64,000 nt of DNA, from NCBI RefSeq assembly GCF_933775445.1, contig NC_065877.1:7812001-7876000 (forward strand), in the 5' to 3' direction. How positions within the stretch are numbered: the stretch's first letter is position 1; the number at the start of each line of letters is the position of its first letter. The notes below the pieces were generated by a model that saw only the letters and a list, made by a program, of their open reading frames with translations, did no database searches and was not told the DNA's origin. Origin of the DNA: Argentina anserina (taxonomy: Eukaryota; Streptophyta; Magnoliopsida; Rosales; Rosaceae). Below are positions 49,220 through 60,687 of this stretch, piece after piece. Both the position numbers and the translations under genes were made by a program.

Positions 49220-51140
49220 TATGGCTCGTCAACGGGCCAGGCCGGGTCTTAGTAAATTTATATAAGTGGCGGGCCGGGCTGGGTATTTTCACAAATACGA
49301 AGATCCAAAACTGACGAAATTTTTACGGGTTCCCTAAATATATATACTGATCACATCGGATGGTGTCGATCGATTACGAGAAGTTTCCTTCATATAGTCA
49401 TTTCATAGTGTGATAGTTTTATTATAAACATAATGTAAAGGTTATGATACATTAGTGGACACTTCGGTGATCGACAACTCTAGTTTGAAATATGGTCGAT
49501 CAACACCAGTAGATGTGATCAGTATATATATTTAGGGAATCCGTAAAAATTTCGTCAGTTTTGGACATGGTTTGACCATTCGTACTAACGGTCAACTAAA
49601 AAGAGGCGTTTTGACATATTGAAACCCCATTTCCCGGGGCTTTACCAAATAGATTTCTTCAGTACGACCATGCACGATATGTAACAACAATTTTGTGATT
49701 TCAGATATGCAAACGGCTTTTGGCGTTCGCATATTTGTAATAGGTCATCCCTTAGAGCATATTAGTGGTGTTTTCGATTTACTAAAAATTATGACGGTCA
49801 AACGAGTTCCGAATTGGATGAAATTTTTATAGGGTCATTAAATATATATACCGATCAATCGGATGATGTCAATCAATTCCGAGAAGTTTCCTTCATATAG
49901 TCACTTCATAATACGATAGTTTTATTCTAAACCAATATAAAGGTTATGATACATTAGTGGACACTTCGGTGATCTCTAGTTCAAAATATGGTCGATCGAC
50001 ACTACCAGATGTGATCGGCATATATATGTAGGGAACCCGTAAAAATTTCGTCTGTTTTGGACATGGTTTGACCGTTCGTACAAACGGTCAACTAAAAAAG
50101 AGGCGTTTTGACATATTGAAACCCCATTGACCGGGGTTTTGCCAAATGAATTTCTTCAGTGCGACCGCATACGATAGATAACAAAAAATATGTGATTTCA
50201 AATATACAAACGGCTTTCGGTGTTCGCATCTTTGTAATGGGTCCTCCTTTAGGGCACATTAGTGGTGTTTCTACCGGAAATTCCGATGGTCAAACGAGGT
50301 CCGAATTGGATGAAATTTTTACAGGATCACTAAATATATATACCGATCACATCGGCTGGCGTCGATCGATCCCGAGAAGTTTCATTCATATAATCGCTTC
50401 ATAATGCGATAGTTTTATTATAAACCTAATATAAAAGTTATAATACATTAGTGGACACTTCGGCGATCGATAACTACAGTTCGAAATATGGTCGATCGAC
50501 ACCAACAGATGACATCAGTATATATATTTAGGGAGCCCATAAAAGTTTTGTCCGTTTTGGATACTGTTTGACTGTCCGTACCTACAATCAACAAAAAAAA
50601 AAGCGTTTTGACATATTAAAATCCTCATTGATCGGGGCTTTGCCAAATTGGTTCCTTAGGTGCGACCACACACAATCGGTAACAAAAATTAGGTGATTTC
50701 AGATATGTAAACGGCTTTCGGTGTTCGCATTTTAGTAATGGGTCTTCACTTATGACATATTAGCGTTGTTTTCGGTTTATCGGAAATTCCGACAGTCAAA
50801 CGAGGTCCGTATTGGATGAAATTTTTGCAGGGTCAATAAATATATATACCGATCATATTGACGGGTGTCGATCGATCCCGAGAATTTTCCTTTATATAGT
50901 TGCTTCATAATGTGATAGTTTTATTCTAAATCTAATAAAATATGTATGTATAATATTTTATTATTTGACTTGTTTTTAAGGGCCGGGCCCATGGACCAGG
51001 CTGGGTTCCACACCTCTAATTTAAGCCCGGCCCTTTACCCACGGAAGCGGGCTTTATTGCGGGCGGAGCCGGGTAAAAACCCATCAGGCTTGCGGGCCTC
51101 CACGGGTTTTTTGGATCCGCGGACTAAATAAAGAGGCCTA
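49220..51140. mobile_element. hAT-like non-autonomous element with internal tandem repeats
   Basis: Flanked by an 8-bp repeat ACTCCATG at 49212-49219 and 51141-51148. Both ends are rich in GGGCCGGGC-type sequence and have short imperfect inverted termini (TATGGCTC / TAGGCCTC). The interior is almost wholly a tandem array (separate entry). No transposase. Confidence 0.65.
49305..50950. repeat. About 498-bp tandem repeat, roughly 3.3 copies
   Basis: Copies begin TTTTGGACATGGTTTGAC or variants at 49559, 50055 and 50555, with partial units before and after. Each unit holds TTGACATATTGAAACCCC, AAACGGCTTT and two inverted versions of a block around TAAATATATATACCGATCAC, so every unit can fold on itself. 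Copies differ by several percent. Confidence 0.9.
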
Positions 51141-51668
51141 ACTCCATGATATGGTAAACATGCAGCGATGAAAGGAAAAAATATTATTTAAATAAGTATT
51201 TTTATACAGATCTCCAAATATAATATTTAGACCTCCCAATTTTTTTTAACTTTCAAGATTCTTTTTAACCCTAAAAAAATGCAATCACAATCTTATTCAA
51301 ACAAACAACTATGCTCCAATCTCAATATGTATGTCTGTGTATATACTTTCTTAAATGCCAATTAAAAAATTGTTCATATAAATTCATATGAATCTTAATT
51401 TGATTATGTTGTATGTAAATTCATATATATATATATATAGTGCAATGTTACCTTTTTTCGAAGAAAATATTGGTTAATTATGTACCAAGAACTTATCTTG
51501 ATTGTATAATTTATGTTTTGAGTTCATACTTAGATCTACATCTTATATTTATGAGTTTCATCTAATTCAAGGACAATGGACCGAGATGTTGTAGGTGAAA
51601 AAAACGTGTTTAAGGAAGAAGGCCAAAATTGGAAGTTTGAAGATGAAAATTGAAGAGGATGTCTAAAT

Positions 51669-52181
51669 TAGGGGTGGGCACGGGACGGGATGGGACGGAA
51701 CGGGGCTCATCCCACGTCTCATCCCACTCTTTTGAATCGGGATGGGATCGTTGCATCCCACTCGGGATTAATCCCGGTTGAGACGGGACAGGATCGGGAC
51801 GGGACAAATCCCACATTCCTATGAAGTTAAATAAAAACATATATTTTTACTTTTTCATTAACAAATTAACATTCAACAATGAAATTTTAACAAAAAAAAA
51901 TACATATTATGTTCAAAATATTATAATTTACCATTATTATTTGAGTTGATATAATTTTGGAGTTATTAAGAACATAAATTAGTTTCATTTTGATACAAAT
52001 ATATAAGAATTTTTATGTTTTCATTAAAGGCGGGATAAAAATTATTCGTCCCACGTCCCATCCCACTATTATGAAACATGACGGGACTGACGTTTTTAGA
52101 ACTCCGTTCCGTCTCGTCCCTATGAATTTCGGAACGGAATCGGGACGGGATCGAAATTTCCGTTTTTTATGCCCACCCCTA
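51669..52181. mobile_element. hAT-type MITE
   Basis: Perfect 12-bp termini: TAGGGGTGGGCA at the left and its complement at the right. Flanked by the 8-bp repeat GTCTAAAT (51661-51668, 52182-52189). Subterminal GGGACGGGA repeats occur at both sides. 513 bp, no ORF. Confidence 0.92.
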
Positions 52182-52375
52182 GTCTAAATACAAATTATGG
52201 AGGTATGAATAGATGAGTAACCAATCAAAATAAACATAATAGAAAATAGACTAATAACATTAAAGGAGTCTGACACATAAACTATGTACCCGGAAAATAT
52301 AATAATTTTTCAAAAGAATGAATACAAGGGCGAGATCAGTGGGTGACAATTTCAGCAAGGGATTATAGCAATTTA

Positions 52376-52909
52376 TCAAAACAAAGAATCAACTTTTGGT
52401 GCCATATTCCCAAACAACAGCTTCAAGTCATTCTCTAAAGGCGTCAGGTTCAGGTCCATGTCCAAACACATCATGCTATTATTACTCGATCTCATTAGTA
52501 CCGGAATCTTCATTTTTGAAGTACCAACAACAGCAGCACCATCTGGAACTGTAGCAGAAAACCGAGCATTCGCCATTCTATGCCTTCTCATATGACCCCC
52601 TAAAGCTTGCCCCGAACTAAACTCCAGCCCGCATATGGAGCACTCGTGCCTTTTCAGTTTGCTTTGCGTCAATTTGGTCTCACCTTTCGTGTCCTGATCC
52701 CCGTTCATTAACGTTCTTGGCTTCTTGTGGCTTGCTCTGTGGCCACCAAGAGCTTGGAACGATGGGAATCTCCGACTGCAAGTTCTGCACTCGAATACAT
52801 CATTTGGGGAAGATGAACATGTTTTGAACTTGGTTTCTAACCCATATGATAGTAGCATAAAAACTTTATTCATGTCTACATCAACAACCTCTTCTCTTGT
52901 TCTCTTCAT
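52376..52909 (-). CDS. ZAT11-like C2H2 zinc-finger repressor (gene B)
   Basis: Single exon, 177 residues, [12 protein letters not shown] start. Fingers C41, C44, H57, H61 and C90, C93, H106, H110, each with QALGGH; EAR motif DLNLTP at 152-157 then [15 protein letters not shown]. Same architecture as genes A and C, differing mostly in the linkers (a four-residue insertion around DGAAVVGT). The hAT MITE at 51669 ends 186 bp from its stop codon. Expected to be a nuclear, stress-responsive transcriptional repressor by family knowledge. Confidence 0.95.
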   Translation of the reverse strand: MKRTREEVVDVDMNKVFMLLSYGLETKFKTCSSSPNDVFECRTCSRRFPSFQALGGHRASHKKPRTLMNGDQDTKGETKLTQSKLKRHECSICGLEFSSGQALGGHMRRHRMANARFSATVPDGAAVVGTSKMKIPVLMRSSNNSMMCLDMDLNLTPLENDLKLLFGNMAPKVDSLF

Positions 52910-52994
52910 GGCTATAGAAGCAGATTAGCAAAGAAATAATAATAAGCAGAATGAAGATATACAAGAAATGAAATCTTCAGGTCATCAGGTGTTC

Positions 52995-53002
52995 TATTTA
53001 TA
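52995..53002 (-). promoter_or_regulatory. TATA box of ZAT gene B
   Basis: Minus strand TATAAATA, 86 nt before the ATG, a textbook plant TATA box. Confidence 0.75.
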
Positions 53003-53009
53003 GGGGATT

Positions 53010-55380
53010 GAAGCTGGGTTTGACTTTGACTAAATCCAAAGTGACTATTATATATCCTTTACTGTGTATTGGAATTGAATTGTATCTTCTTTGTTCTTTT
53101 TGACTTCGACTTGGTCCATACATGGGATAACACGTGCGGGGAACTAATGCTTAGTTAGTGTGCATGGACTGTCACGTTTGATTAGCAGCCGTTTTCGTCC
53201 TAGCATGCAAGTTGTTCTGTGTAGAAGCAAAGCAAGTTCCTCTATTTTTGAATCAATTGCAGCTTCGACCCATTCAGTATTTATGCACACAATGCTGATG
53301 CAAATTATGCAATATGGATAAACAGAGCCAAGTAATCTCACACTCTCTGTGAGTCTGTTAAAATTGCAACATTCAAATATAGATTTGTTTTTAGAGCTCA
53401 ATGCATGCAAGATTGATTTTCAATATTTAGTGTTGCAACGGCATACGTAGTGCCATTGTCCTTGAGATATCCTATACTCACCTAAAGCCAATGACACGCG
53501 CTGCCAGTCACCTAGCTAGGTATTCCACTACTCGCGACAATAGTTAGAGCTCAATGCATATTTAGAGCATTCTACGTGTGCTCAAAAAGTGTTTGTAAAA
53601 TTGATGGACGGGCGAGCGCCACATAATTAATTCTGTAAAATATCATCGTTAATATATAATAAGCAAGGATCGTTCAGTCCGGAGAATTGAAAGGAACTCT
53701 AAACTTTTAGTATTAACAAATAATGAGGGGTTTGAGATTGATTATTAACTACTAATTATAAGTTTGGTTCTATCATGCATTCTAATTCATTTGATTACAT
53801 ACTTTTAGACACCAATACAATTAGAGCATTAGGGGACATCTAATCATGCAATATTTCTATTGACGTGTAGTTTAACTTAGGGCCTCACCTAAATTGCATG
53901 CAATCAAGTTTAACAACACTTATGGTAGAAATCAAACAAGATTACATTTAAGCACCAAATCTTTATTGGAGACATGCTTCACAGTGGCGTCACTCACCAA
54001 GGGTACATGTAAATTTCCAGAATTTCTCACTTTAAGTAACACAAACCGAACCTACTTAGGGCATGATTCGATTTGTGTCAATATAGATGATGAAGATAGC
54101 ACTCAAATACAATCTTAGGGACTGCATTCAAGCACTAAATTCGTATGCACATATCTGAAAATTATCTAAAAGCAAGTAAAAGAAGAGTATAACACAACAA
54201 TAGAAATACACACTTCAATAATTATAAGAACATAAATTCGGCATAGTCTCAATAATTGTAAGAACATAGATTTGTGAGGGAAGTTTATGGTAGTGTTTTG
54301 GTAGAGTTTTGGCTCTTGAATGCTAAGGAGAAGTGATAATTTTTCTTTGTGAATGATGTGCTATTTATAGAAGAGTTTTGGCACCTTGAATACTATAGTT
54401 TGAACTTTTTCTCCTCAATTTCTTTCACTTATTTTTGTCATTGGTGGGTGCAATATCCTTTGATAAATTCATTCTTTTTCTCCTTTTTAGGTGTCTCATT
54501 CTTTCTCTCTTGCATTATCTCTTTTTATTCTCTTCATTTTTCTTTCTCCTCAATTTCTTTCACTTTAGCTACACAATCTCATCTTTAAAATCTGAAAATA
54601 ATAAAAGACAAGTAAGTTACAAAGTATGAAAGTACGATTATGAAAGTTACGGAATAAGAGTTTCAGTTCAAGTAAGATTTTCCTAAATAGTACGTTTTCT
54701 AGTCTAAAAATGATTCCTAATGCAAGTAAGATTCTCAATATATCATAAATGTGATAGAAATGCCGATTAATGAAGACTCCTAATTTAACTAGATTTCCTA
54801 GTTACACAAGGAATCTTACTATAAATAGGACTCTCGACAATTTCTGTTCTTTCAACCCCTTTTAACACAAAAATGCAACAAACGTTACCACCGACTTCTA
54901 ACTCGACTAAATGACTCAATACTACAACAATAAGAGCTAAACAAAGTAGAACTCGAGATAAAACATATTAAAAACGTAGCACAAAGTGCTCCTATAAAAA
55001 ACCAAGTATTAGTATCTACTAGATATATCCCCGTGCGCCAACCGCGGGGTTTGTACGTTACAATTATAATTATAAGACGTCTTAAAAAAATTACAATTAT
55101 AAGATAAATGATGCACACATTTCAATTTGGAAACTGGATAGATGGGGTAAAAATGGGAATCATACTTAGAAGTCACAACCATAGGTACTGGTAAGATTTT
55201 TCAGTTTCATACTTAGAAGTCAAAACTCAGAACCATATTAGATCTTCAGAACACAATCAATCAAGTCAATCTTCTCATCACGAAAGAAAGTTTTAGCAAC
55301 CTCTTCCAACAGGATGTCTTAACTCTCATACCATGATCCTATTCGCAGCAAATACATATGATCATGCAGTAGATACTAAC
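53010..55380. other. Intergenic, probably old transposon debris; no gene seen
   Basis: Promoter of ZAT B at the left edge. Between 54350 and 54560 the phrase CTCCTCAATTTCTTTCACTT occurs twice, and a TATA-like CTATTTATAG lies near 54360, reminiscent of an LTR, but no mate was found. No coding similarity. Confidence 0.4.
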
Positions 55381-55385
55381 ACCAT

Positions 55386-56480
55386 CACTACAAGAAAAAT
55401 GGCATACGGCAACATCACAGTAACAACATGCACATTTAGAGCGTTGTTGATTACTATTTTTGACAACATTCTTATTTTGTGCGTTGTGAAAAGTTATATT
55501 CAACCACATGCGTTACTAGCATGTTCTTAAACTAGTTTTCGATTACGCATTCTGCGTGTTGTTATTTGGAAGTTATCGATTCAACATTTTAACAACTAGC
55601 AAAAAGACATGTTGTTAAAAGCTTTTAAAATAACAACACGCATCACGTTGTTAAATGTTAAAAAAACAAACAACATGTAGCATATTGTTAAATGTTTCAC
55701 AGATTACAACATGCAGCGCGTTGTTAAATGTAAAAAAAACAACATACAACATGTTAAATATTTCACATATAACATGCAGTGTGTTGTGATATGTTTTTCT
55801 TCAAAATTTGAAAGGAAAACATGGAAATAGAGCAAACTTTCGTGCTTAAATTATTAGATTGACCGGAATTTATCTTCTACCGAGAATGAAAAAAAAGGCT
55901 TAAAATATACATCTCTATATAAAAAAAATTCTCACTTCGTCTCTCAAACACTCAAAACCATATTCGTCTCTCTGTGATAATTTTCTCTTCGTCTCTCACA
56001 CACTGAAATTAGGGTTTCGAAGCCTTTACGTAGTACCGGCAGTGCTCTGCTTCGTCTCCGATCCTAGTTTTCCAGTGTCGGCGAAGCCTTCCCAAAGTCT
56101 CTCCACAATTGTTCAATGCGTTAGGCGCTTATGGTGCATATCTCAAGCTCTGGTGCTCATTTCAGTTCAAGTAGCAGTTCCAGATTGAATTGGAGCTCTT
56201 CCGGTGATTTCTGCAATGGCGCCTAGCCGGACGAGTGGAGCTAGAAAAGCCACTCAGGCCGCCGCTGCTTGGTATGTGTTCTGGTGCTAAGAAACCTTCT
56301 CTTATAGCCATAGATCTGCAAAATCTCTCTCTCTCTCTCTATTTGTTTCAATTCCGATCGTTTTAGCCTTCTTTTCACCTTGCAATTAAGCTAACATTTC
56401 TCTCCAACGGTTCTCAGAGTCGAAGCAAAAATAACAACGCGAGGACATCGAGGATGAAGAAGACATGATCGATAAGTGTA
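55386..56480 (+). mobile_element. 5' end of a CACTA (En/Spm-type) element
   Basis: Begins CACTACAAGAAAAATGGC, the hallmark terminus of plant CACTA elements. The first 400 bp hold many direct and inverted subterminal repeats around AACAACATGCA and GTTGTTAAATGTT, expected transposase-binding sites. A promoter-like zone follows. Then an ATG at 56216 opens MAPSRTSGARKATQAAAA with a GTATGT donor at 56272, and another exon-like piece occurs near 56420-56470. The opposite terminus was not found, so the right limit is unknown and the copy may be truncated. Confidence 0.7.
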
Positions 56481-58257
56481 AGTCGTCGCTCACATTCAAT
56501 TTTCTGTTCACATTCTTCAATTCTTGATTTTTCTCACTTTGAGTCTGTATTTAGACCTAATTGTTGCGTTAATTTCACTATGAGCAAATGAGAAAATGGC
56601 CACAGTCTTAGAATTGATGACAATTTCCCCAAACTGGCTTATTTTTCTTAGAAATTGCCTTTTTGGTTTGATGAATCGCCTTTTTTCACTTCATTTCGAG
56701 TCGTTGTGTTTGGCAATCTTTGAGGTGTATGATGAATTGTCTGCGCTTGTTAACTCATAGTCTTGTTTGCTATCTAAGAGCTTAGGCTCATTGTGAATTA
56801 TGTTTATGAAGACGATTCTATCTTTTGTGTAGGTTTGTGATGAAATTCTAAATTCTATTTGCATGGAGACTATCAACATAATATATATCGTGATGTTATG
56901 CAGGTTGTTTCATGCCTATTTTCGAATACCATAACTGTGATCACTGCCTAGATTAAGGGTGAAGGTGAGTATGAAGCTATATATACCTTGTATATGTGTC
57001 CTGCATATACTAGATTATGAATTGTGATCTGCCATCTAGAGTTTGGAGAAATTGATTATTCTCTTGCTGGTTTAGGCTTGATGAATTATAAATCGGTTTT
57101 TTAGGCTTGATGAATCGCTTTTTCGCTTTGTTTCTAGTTGTTGAATTGAAGCCATATGACTCCATTTTTTCTGAAGTAGAAATGTGAGTTTGTGAGCTGA
57201 ACCTTCTTTGCATACGAGACATTTTATAATTCACCAAAGTGGTGATCTTGTACAAGTAATCACATGTACAGCTTCAGTAACAGTCACATGCCGGTGTAAG
57301 ATTAGGACTTCTAGGCTGTAATAGTTAAGCAAACTAAATTGTATATTATGTTTTAATTATGCTTCTAGCCTGACAATATATCGTCTCGGCGAACAATGGA
57401 TTGGGAACTAGTATATAGGAAATAACTATGTGATTATGTTCAAGTTAGATTTTTAATTTGGGTTATCTATGATGAATTTTGATATATACTTTGACCAACA
57501 TATATTTTATATCTTTAGCATTTTTTTTCTTCTGTTGTCTTTGAAATCTGAATTTTTCTGAACCGCGGTTACATTTTTGGTCTCACGTACAATTTATTTT
57601 AGGATCTAGCTCAATCCAAATCTGAAGCTTTCAGCATGCCATTACTATTTATTTGCAATTTGCGTTACAGGAGGAATATGGAGAAATTATTGATCGAATA
57701 TATGCCCTATAATCAGTTCAATATAGTTTACAATCACATGTTAAGGAAAATTAGGAAAGAATCGGTATGTACGTAGCCATTTCAAAGTTGCTGTGTGTGC
57801 AGTACGTACCATGGAGTACGTTCAGATCATTTCTAGGCATTTAAAAATTTAAATAACTCGACTGTTCAGCTTCGCACTCACGTTTCGGTTCAAGCTTCAT
57901 CATATGCAATTATATACGCGATTATTGATAGTGATTATAATACTGATCATGTTTCATATACTCAAATGGATAAGGTAAAGGGTCGGAGACAAGGAGTTGC
58001 TGTAAACAATTTATAAATATATAGAAATATGTGTTGTGGATACCGGTCTCACACCACATCTAACAGTACTATGCATGATATATACGATCGGGAAGTTGTA
58101 ACAAAAGAATAATCAAGTTAATTAAAAAGAATTGGTCATGGTTTTCAAAAAAAAAAAAAGAATTGATCATTACATCAAATGGGATGTACAAAAAATTAAT
58201 AATCAAGACCTAGCTATTAAAAGAATGAATGAACGCAACAGCCATCGGATCAAAGAA
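56480..58257. other. Non-coding region, possibly CACTA interior then ZAT flank
   Basis: AT-rich with no long frame. Phrases such as TTTTTAGGCTTGATGAATCGC and TTTGGTTTGATGAATCGCC recur near 57090 and 56660, suggesting internal duplication. No transposase domain recognised. Confidence 0.4.
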
Positions 58258-58785
58258 TTAAGAAACTAAAGTATCAACTTTCGGAGCCATGTTCCCAAAC
58301 AAGACCTTCAGGTCATTTTCCAGAGGCGTCAAGTTCAAGTCCATGTCCAAACACATGACCCTCTTGCTACTCGACCTCATCAGCACAGGAATCTTCGAAG
58401 CAACAACAACCTCAGAAGGAACTGAAGAAGAAAACCCTGTGTTCATCATTCTGTGCCTTCTCATATGACCCCCCAGAGCTTGCCCCAAACTGAACTCCTG
58501 CCCGCATATGGAGCACTCGTGCTTTTTTGGCTTGCTTTGAGCCAATTTGACCTCGCTTTTCAGGTCCTCATCGCTGCCCGGCAACGTTCTCGGCTTCTTA
58601 TGACTCGCTCTGTGGCCACCAAGAGCTTGGAACGATGAGAATTGGCGGTTGCAGGTTTTGCACTCGTACACATCGTTTGGCGACGACGCACACTTTTTGA
58701 ACTTGGTCTCTAGCCTACACGAGAGTAGCATCAGATATTTCGCCATGTCTAATCCCATAACCTCTTGAGCTCTCATGGTCTTCAT
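58258..58785 (-). CDS. ZAT11-like C2H2 zinc-finger repressor (gene C)
   Basis: Single exon, 175 residues, MKTMRAQEVMGLD start. Fingers C42, C45, H58, H62 and C91, C94, H107, H111 with QALGGH in both; EAR motif DLNLTP at 149-154, then [15 protein letters not shown]. Closest in its linker (GSDEDLKSE) to gene A, which points to A and C as the nearer pair. Same predicted role as A and B. Confidence 0.95.
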   Translation of the reverse strand: MKTMRAQEVMGLDMAKYLMLLSCRLETKFKKCASSPNDVYECKTCNRQFSSFQALGGHRASHKKPRTLPGSDEDLKSEVKLAQSKPKKHECSICGQEFSLGQALGGHMRRHRMMNTGFSSSVPSEVVVASKIPVLMRSSSKRVMCLDMDLNLTPLENDLKVLFGNMAPKVDTLVS

Positions 58786-58924
58786 GTCTAAGTTAACAAA
58801 GCAAATAGATGAGTGTACTGATGAAGAAGAGGAAGATATACAACGACAGCAAAAGGAAGGCTAGCTTGTATGTTGCAGTGAAGAATGAAGGAGAGATATA
58901 CAGAAATGAACCCTCGACGGAGCC

Positions 58925-58931
58925 ATTTATA
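58925..58931 (-). promoter_or_regulatory. TATA box of ZAT gene C
   Basis: Minus strand TATAAAT about 140 nt before the ATG. Confidence 0.65.
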
Positions 58932-58939
58932 GGAGTTTG

Positions 58940-59699
58940 AAGTCATACAGTTTGACCTTTACAAAAAATGACCATAAAGCCCTTATTGTCAACTTTGTGG
59001 GAACCTGTAAGGTAGATGCAAAAATTGGGTTTTAAGGGAAATTAAAGAGTTTGACCTTGGACTTGACCTGGCCTCAGTGGCCTTGATGTTCTCTGTACAA
59101 AATGGATTGGAATCATCGGATATTCTTTCTCCACGTGTTATATTTCACTATCTTATAAGCTTCTTATTGCTAATAATTATATAGATGAGAACTTGGACCG
59201 CGTGAGCAGTTTGGCCAGTCTTAGATTCTAAACGAAGGTATAAAGAAGTAACCTGTAAAAGCAGTTGCGGACAGTCGCGGGCGGCGACTGAGCTACGCAG
59301 CTTCGACGCCTTTTCCAGAAGGAGTTCCAATGGAGTCTGAAAGCTAGTGTAGATGTCCCAAGTCTTAACAACGAAGAATAATAGTCCGAGTAAAGAATAG
59401 GCAGCTGAAATGTAAATTGATTTGGTGCACCTAATTTCTGCTTTGTGTCTATAAATGGGTGCTTTCGTAGGTTGTTGCTTAATCAGTTGGAGAAGAACAG
59501 TTGGATAAACTTGTGAATGTTATTCATTTCGATGGAAGGACATTAAACTGAGAAATATGACATGCGGTGTTCTTAACTTTCAAGAAATCAATGGGAGAAC
59601 ACCGACTCGTTCGCATAACTCATCAGTTGATGAGCTTGTTTTGACAAATGGAACAGCTAGCATACACAACATGTAGTGTAAATTCTTGACTTGCGATGA
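58940..59699. other. Intergenic: ZAT C promoter and kinesin 3' UTR
   Basis: The upstream region of ZAT C lies at the left and the 3' UTR of the kinesin gene at the right. A short GC-richer open patch at 59235-59330 on the minus strand ends at a possible splice donor but was not identified. Confidence 0.45.
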
Positions 59700-60655
59700 T
59701 CAGTTGACATTTGTGAAGGGAGTTCTGGGACACAGGATCTTGCTTTCGGTTAGGCTCTGCTTTGATTTGTTACCGAAAATGTTCTCATCCATGACGTCAA
59801 GGGAGCTTCTCATTTCCTCGATAGATGCAAAGCTGGGGACTTGTATAACTCGTTTCTTCATAGTACCAGCATAATTGTCAACCTGTTATCCGAATACCAG
59901 TAGGCTTATTGTCAATAAGATAAATTACTAATCTTCAATCAATAATGCCATCCTATAAAGACTAAAATTTAACTGTTTTAAACATCAGTTAACCCTAAAT
60001 GGATAACGTACCGCATAATCTTGAACAAGAGACTTTTCTGCTTTGTGACGTATGGTTGATACACTTTCACTGTGATTGTCTTGTACTGATTTCAGTTGAT
60101 CCAAGCACAAGGAAGTCATGGTATCCATCTCCTTTGTCTTTTCACGGTCTTGCATTAGTAAAGCTGCCAATATTAAAAGGCAAATTATAAGGAACGAACG
60201 AATGAGCTGATAATTAGCATACATATGTCGAGTAGTTAGTTCAGCATAAGAAAATTCAGTTTACCATTAACCGATGCTAGCACGTCAGAAGTTATAGCGT
60301 CAAAATCTGCATCGACACGGGAGGAAGTAGACACATACTGTTCATGTGCCAAGCGATTTGCAGAGACATTTTCCCTGTTTTAGCAAAAGAATGAAACTTT
60401 TATAAGGAATACATACTAAAAGATGCAAAATTCGACGGGTCGAGGAATGAAAACTCACTTGACAGTGGATTCCAGATTTGAAATACTATTCTTACACATA
60501 TGATTTATTGTTGACTGGGTGTTTTCCCACTGTCTTCCACAATAACCAACTCTCTCTGAGCTGCGCATACCATAGAAAGAAAGAAGTTATGAAGTGAAAA
60601 CAATGGCTATCCACTATCACACACAAGGGATATAACAATTGATCAGGGCGGTGTA

Positions 60656-60687
<32 letters not shown>

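Noticed and set aside
59148..59330. Minus-strand frame starting MELLLEKASKLRSS
   Set aside because: Short, no recognised family, no linked exons; too weak to call a gene.
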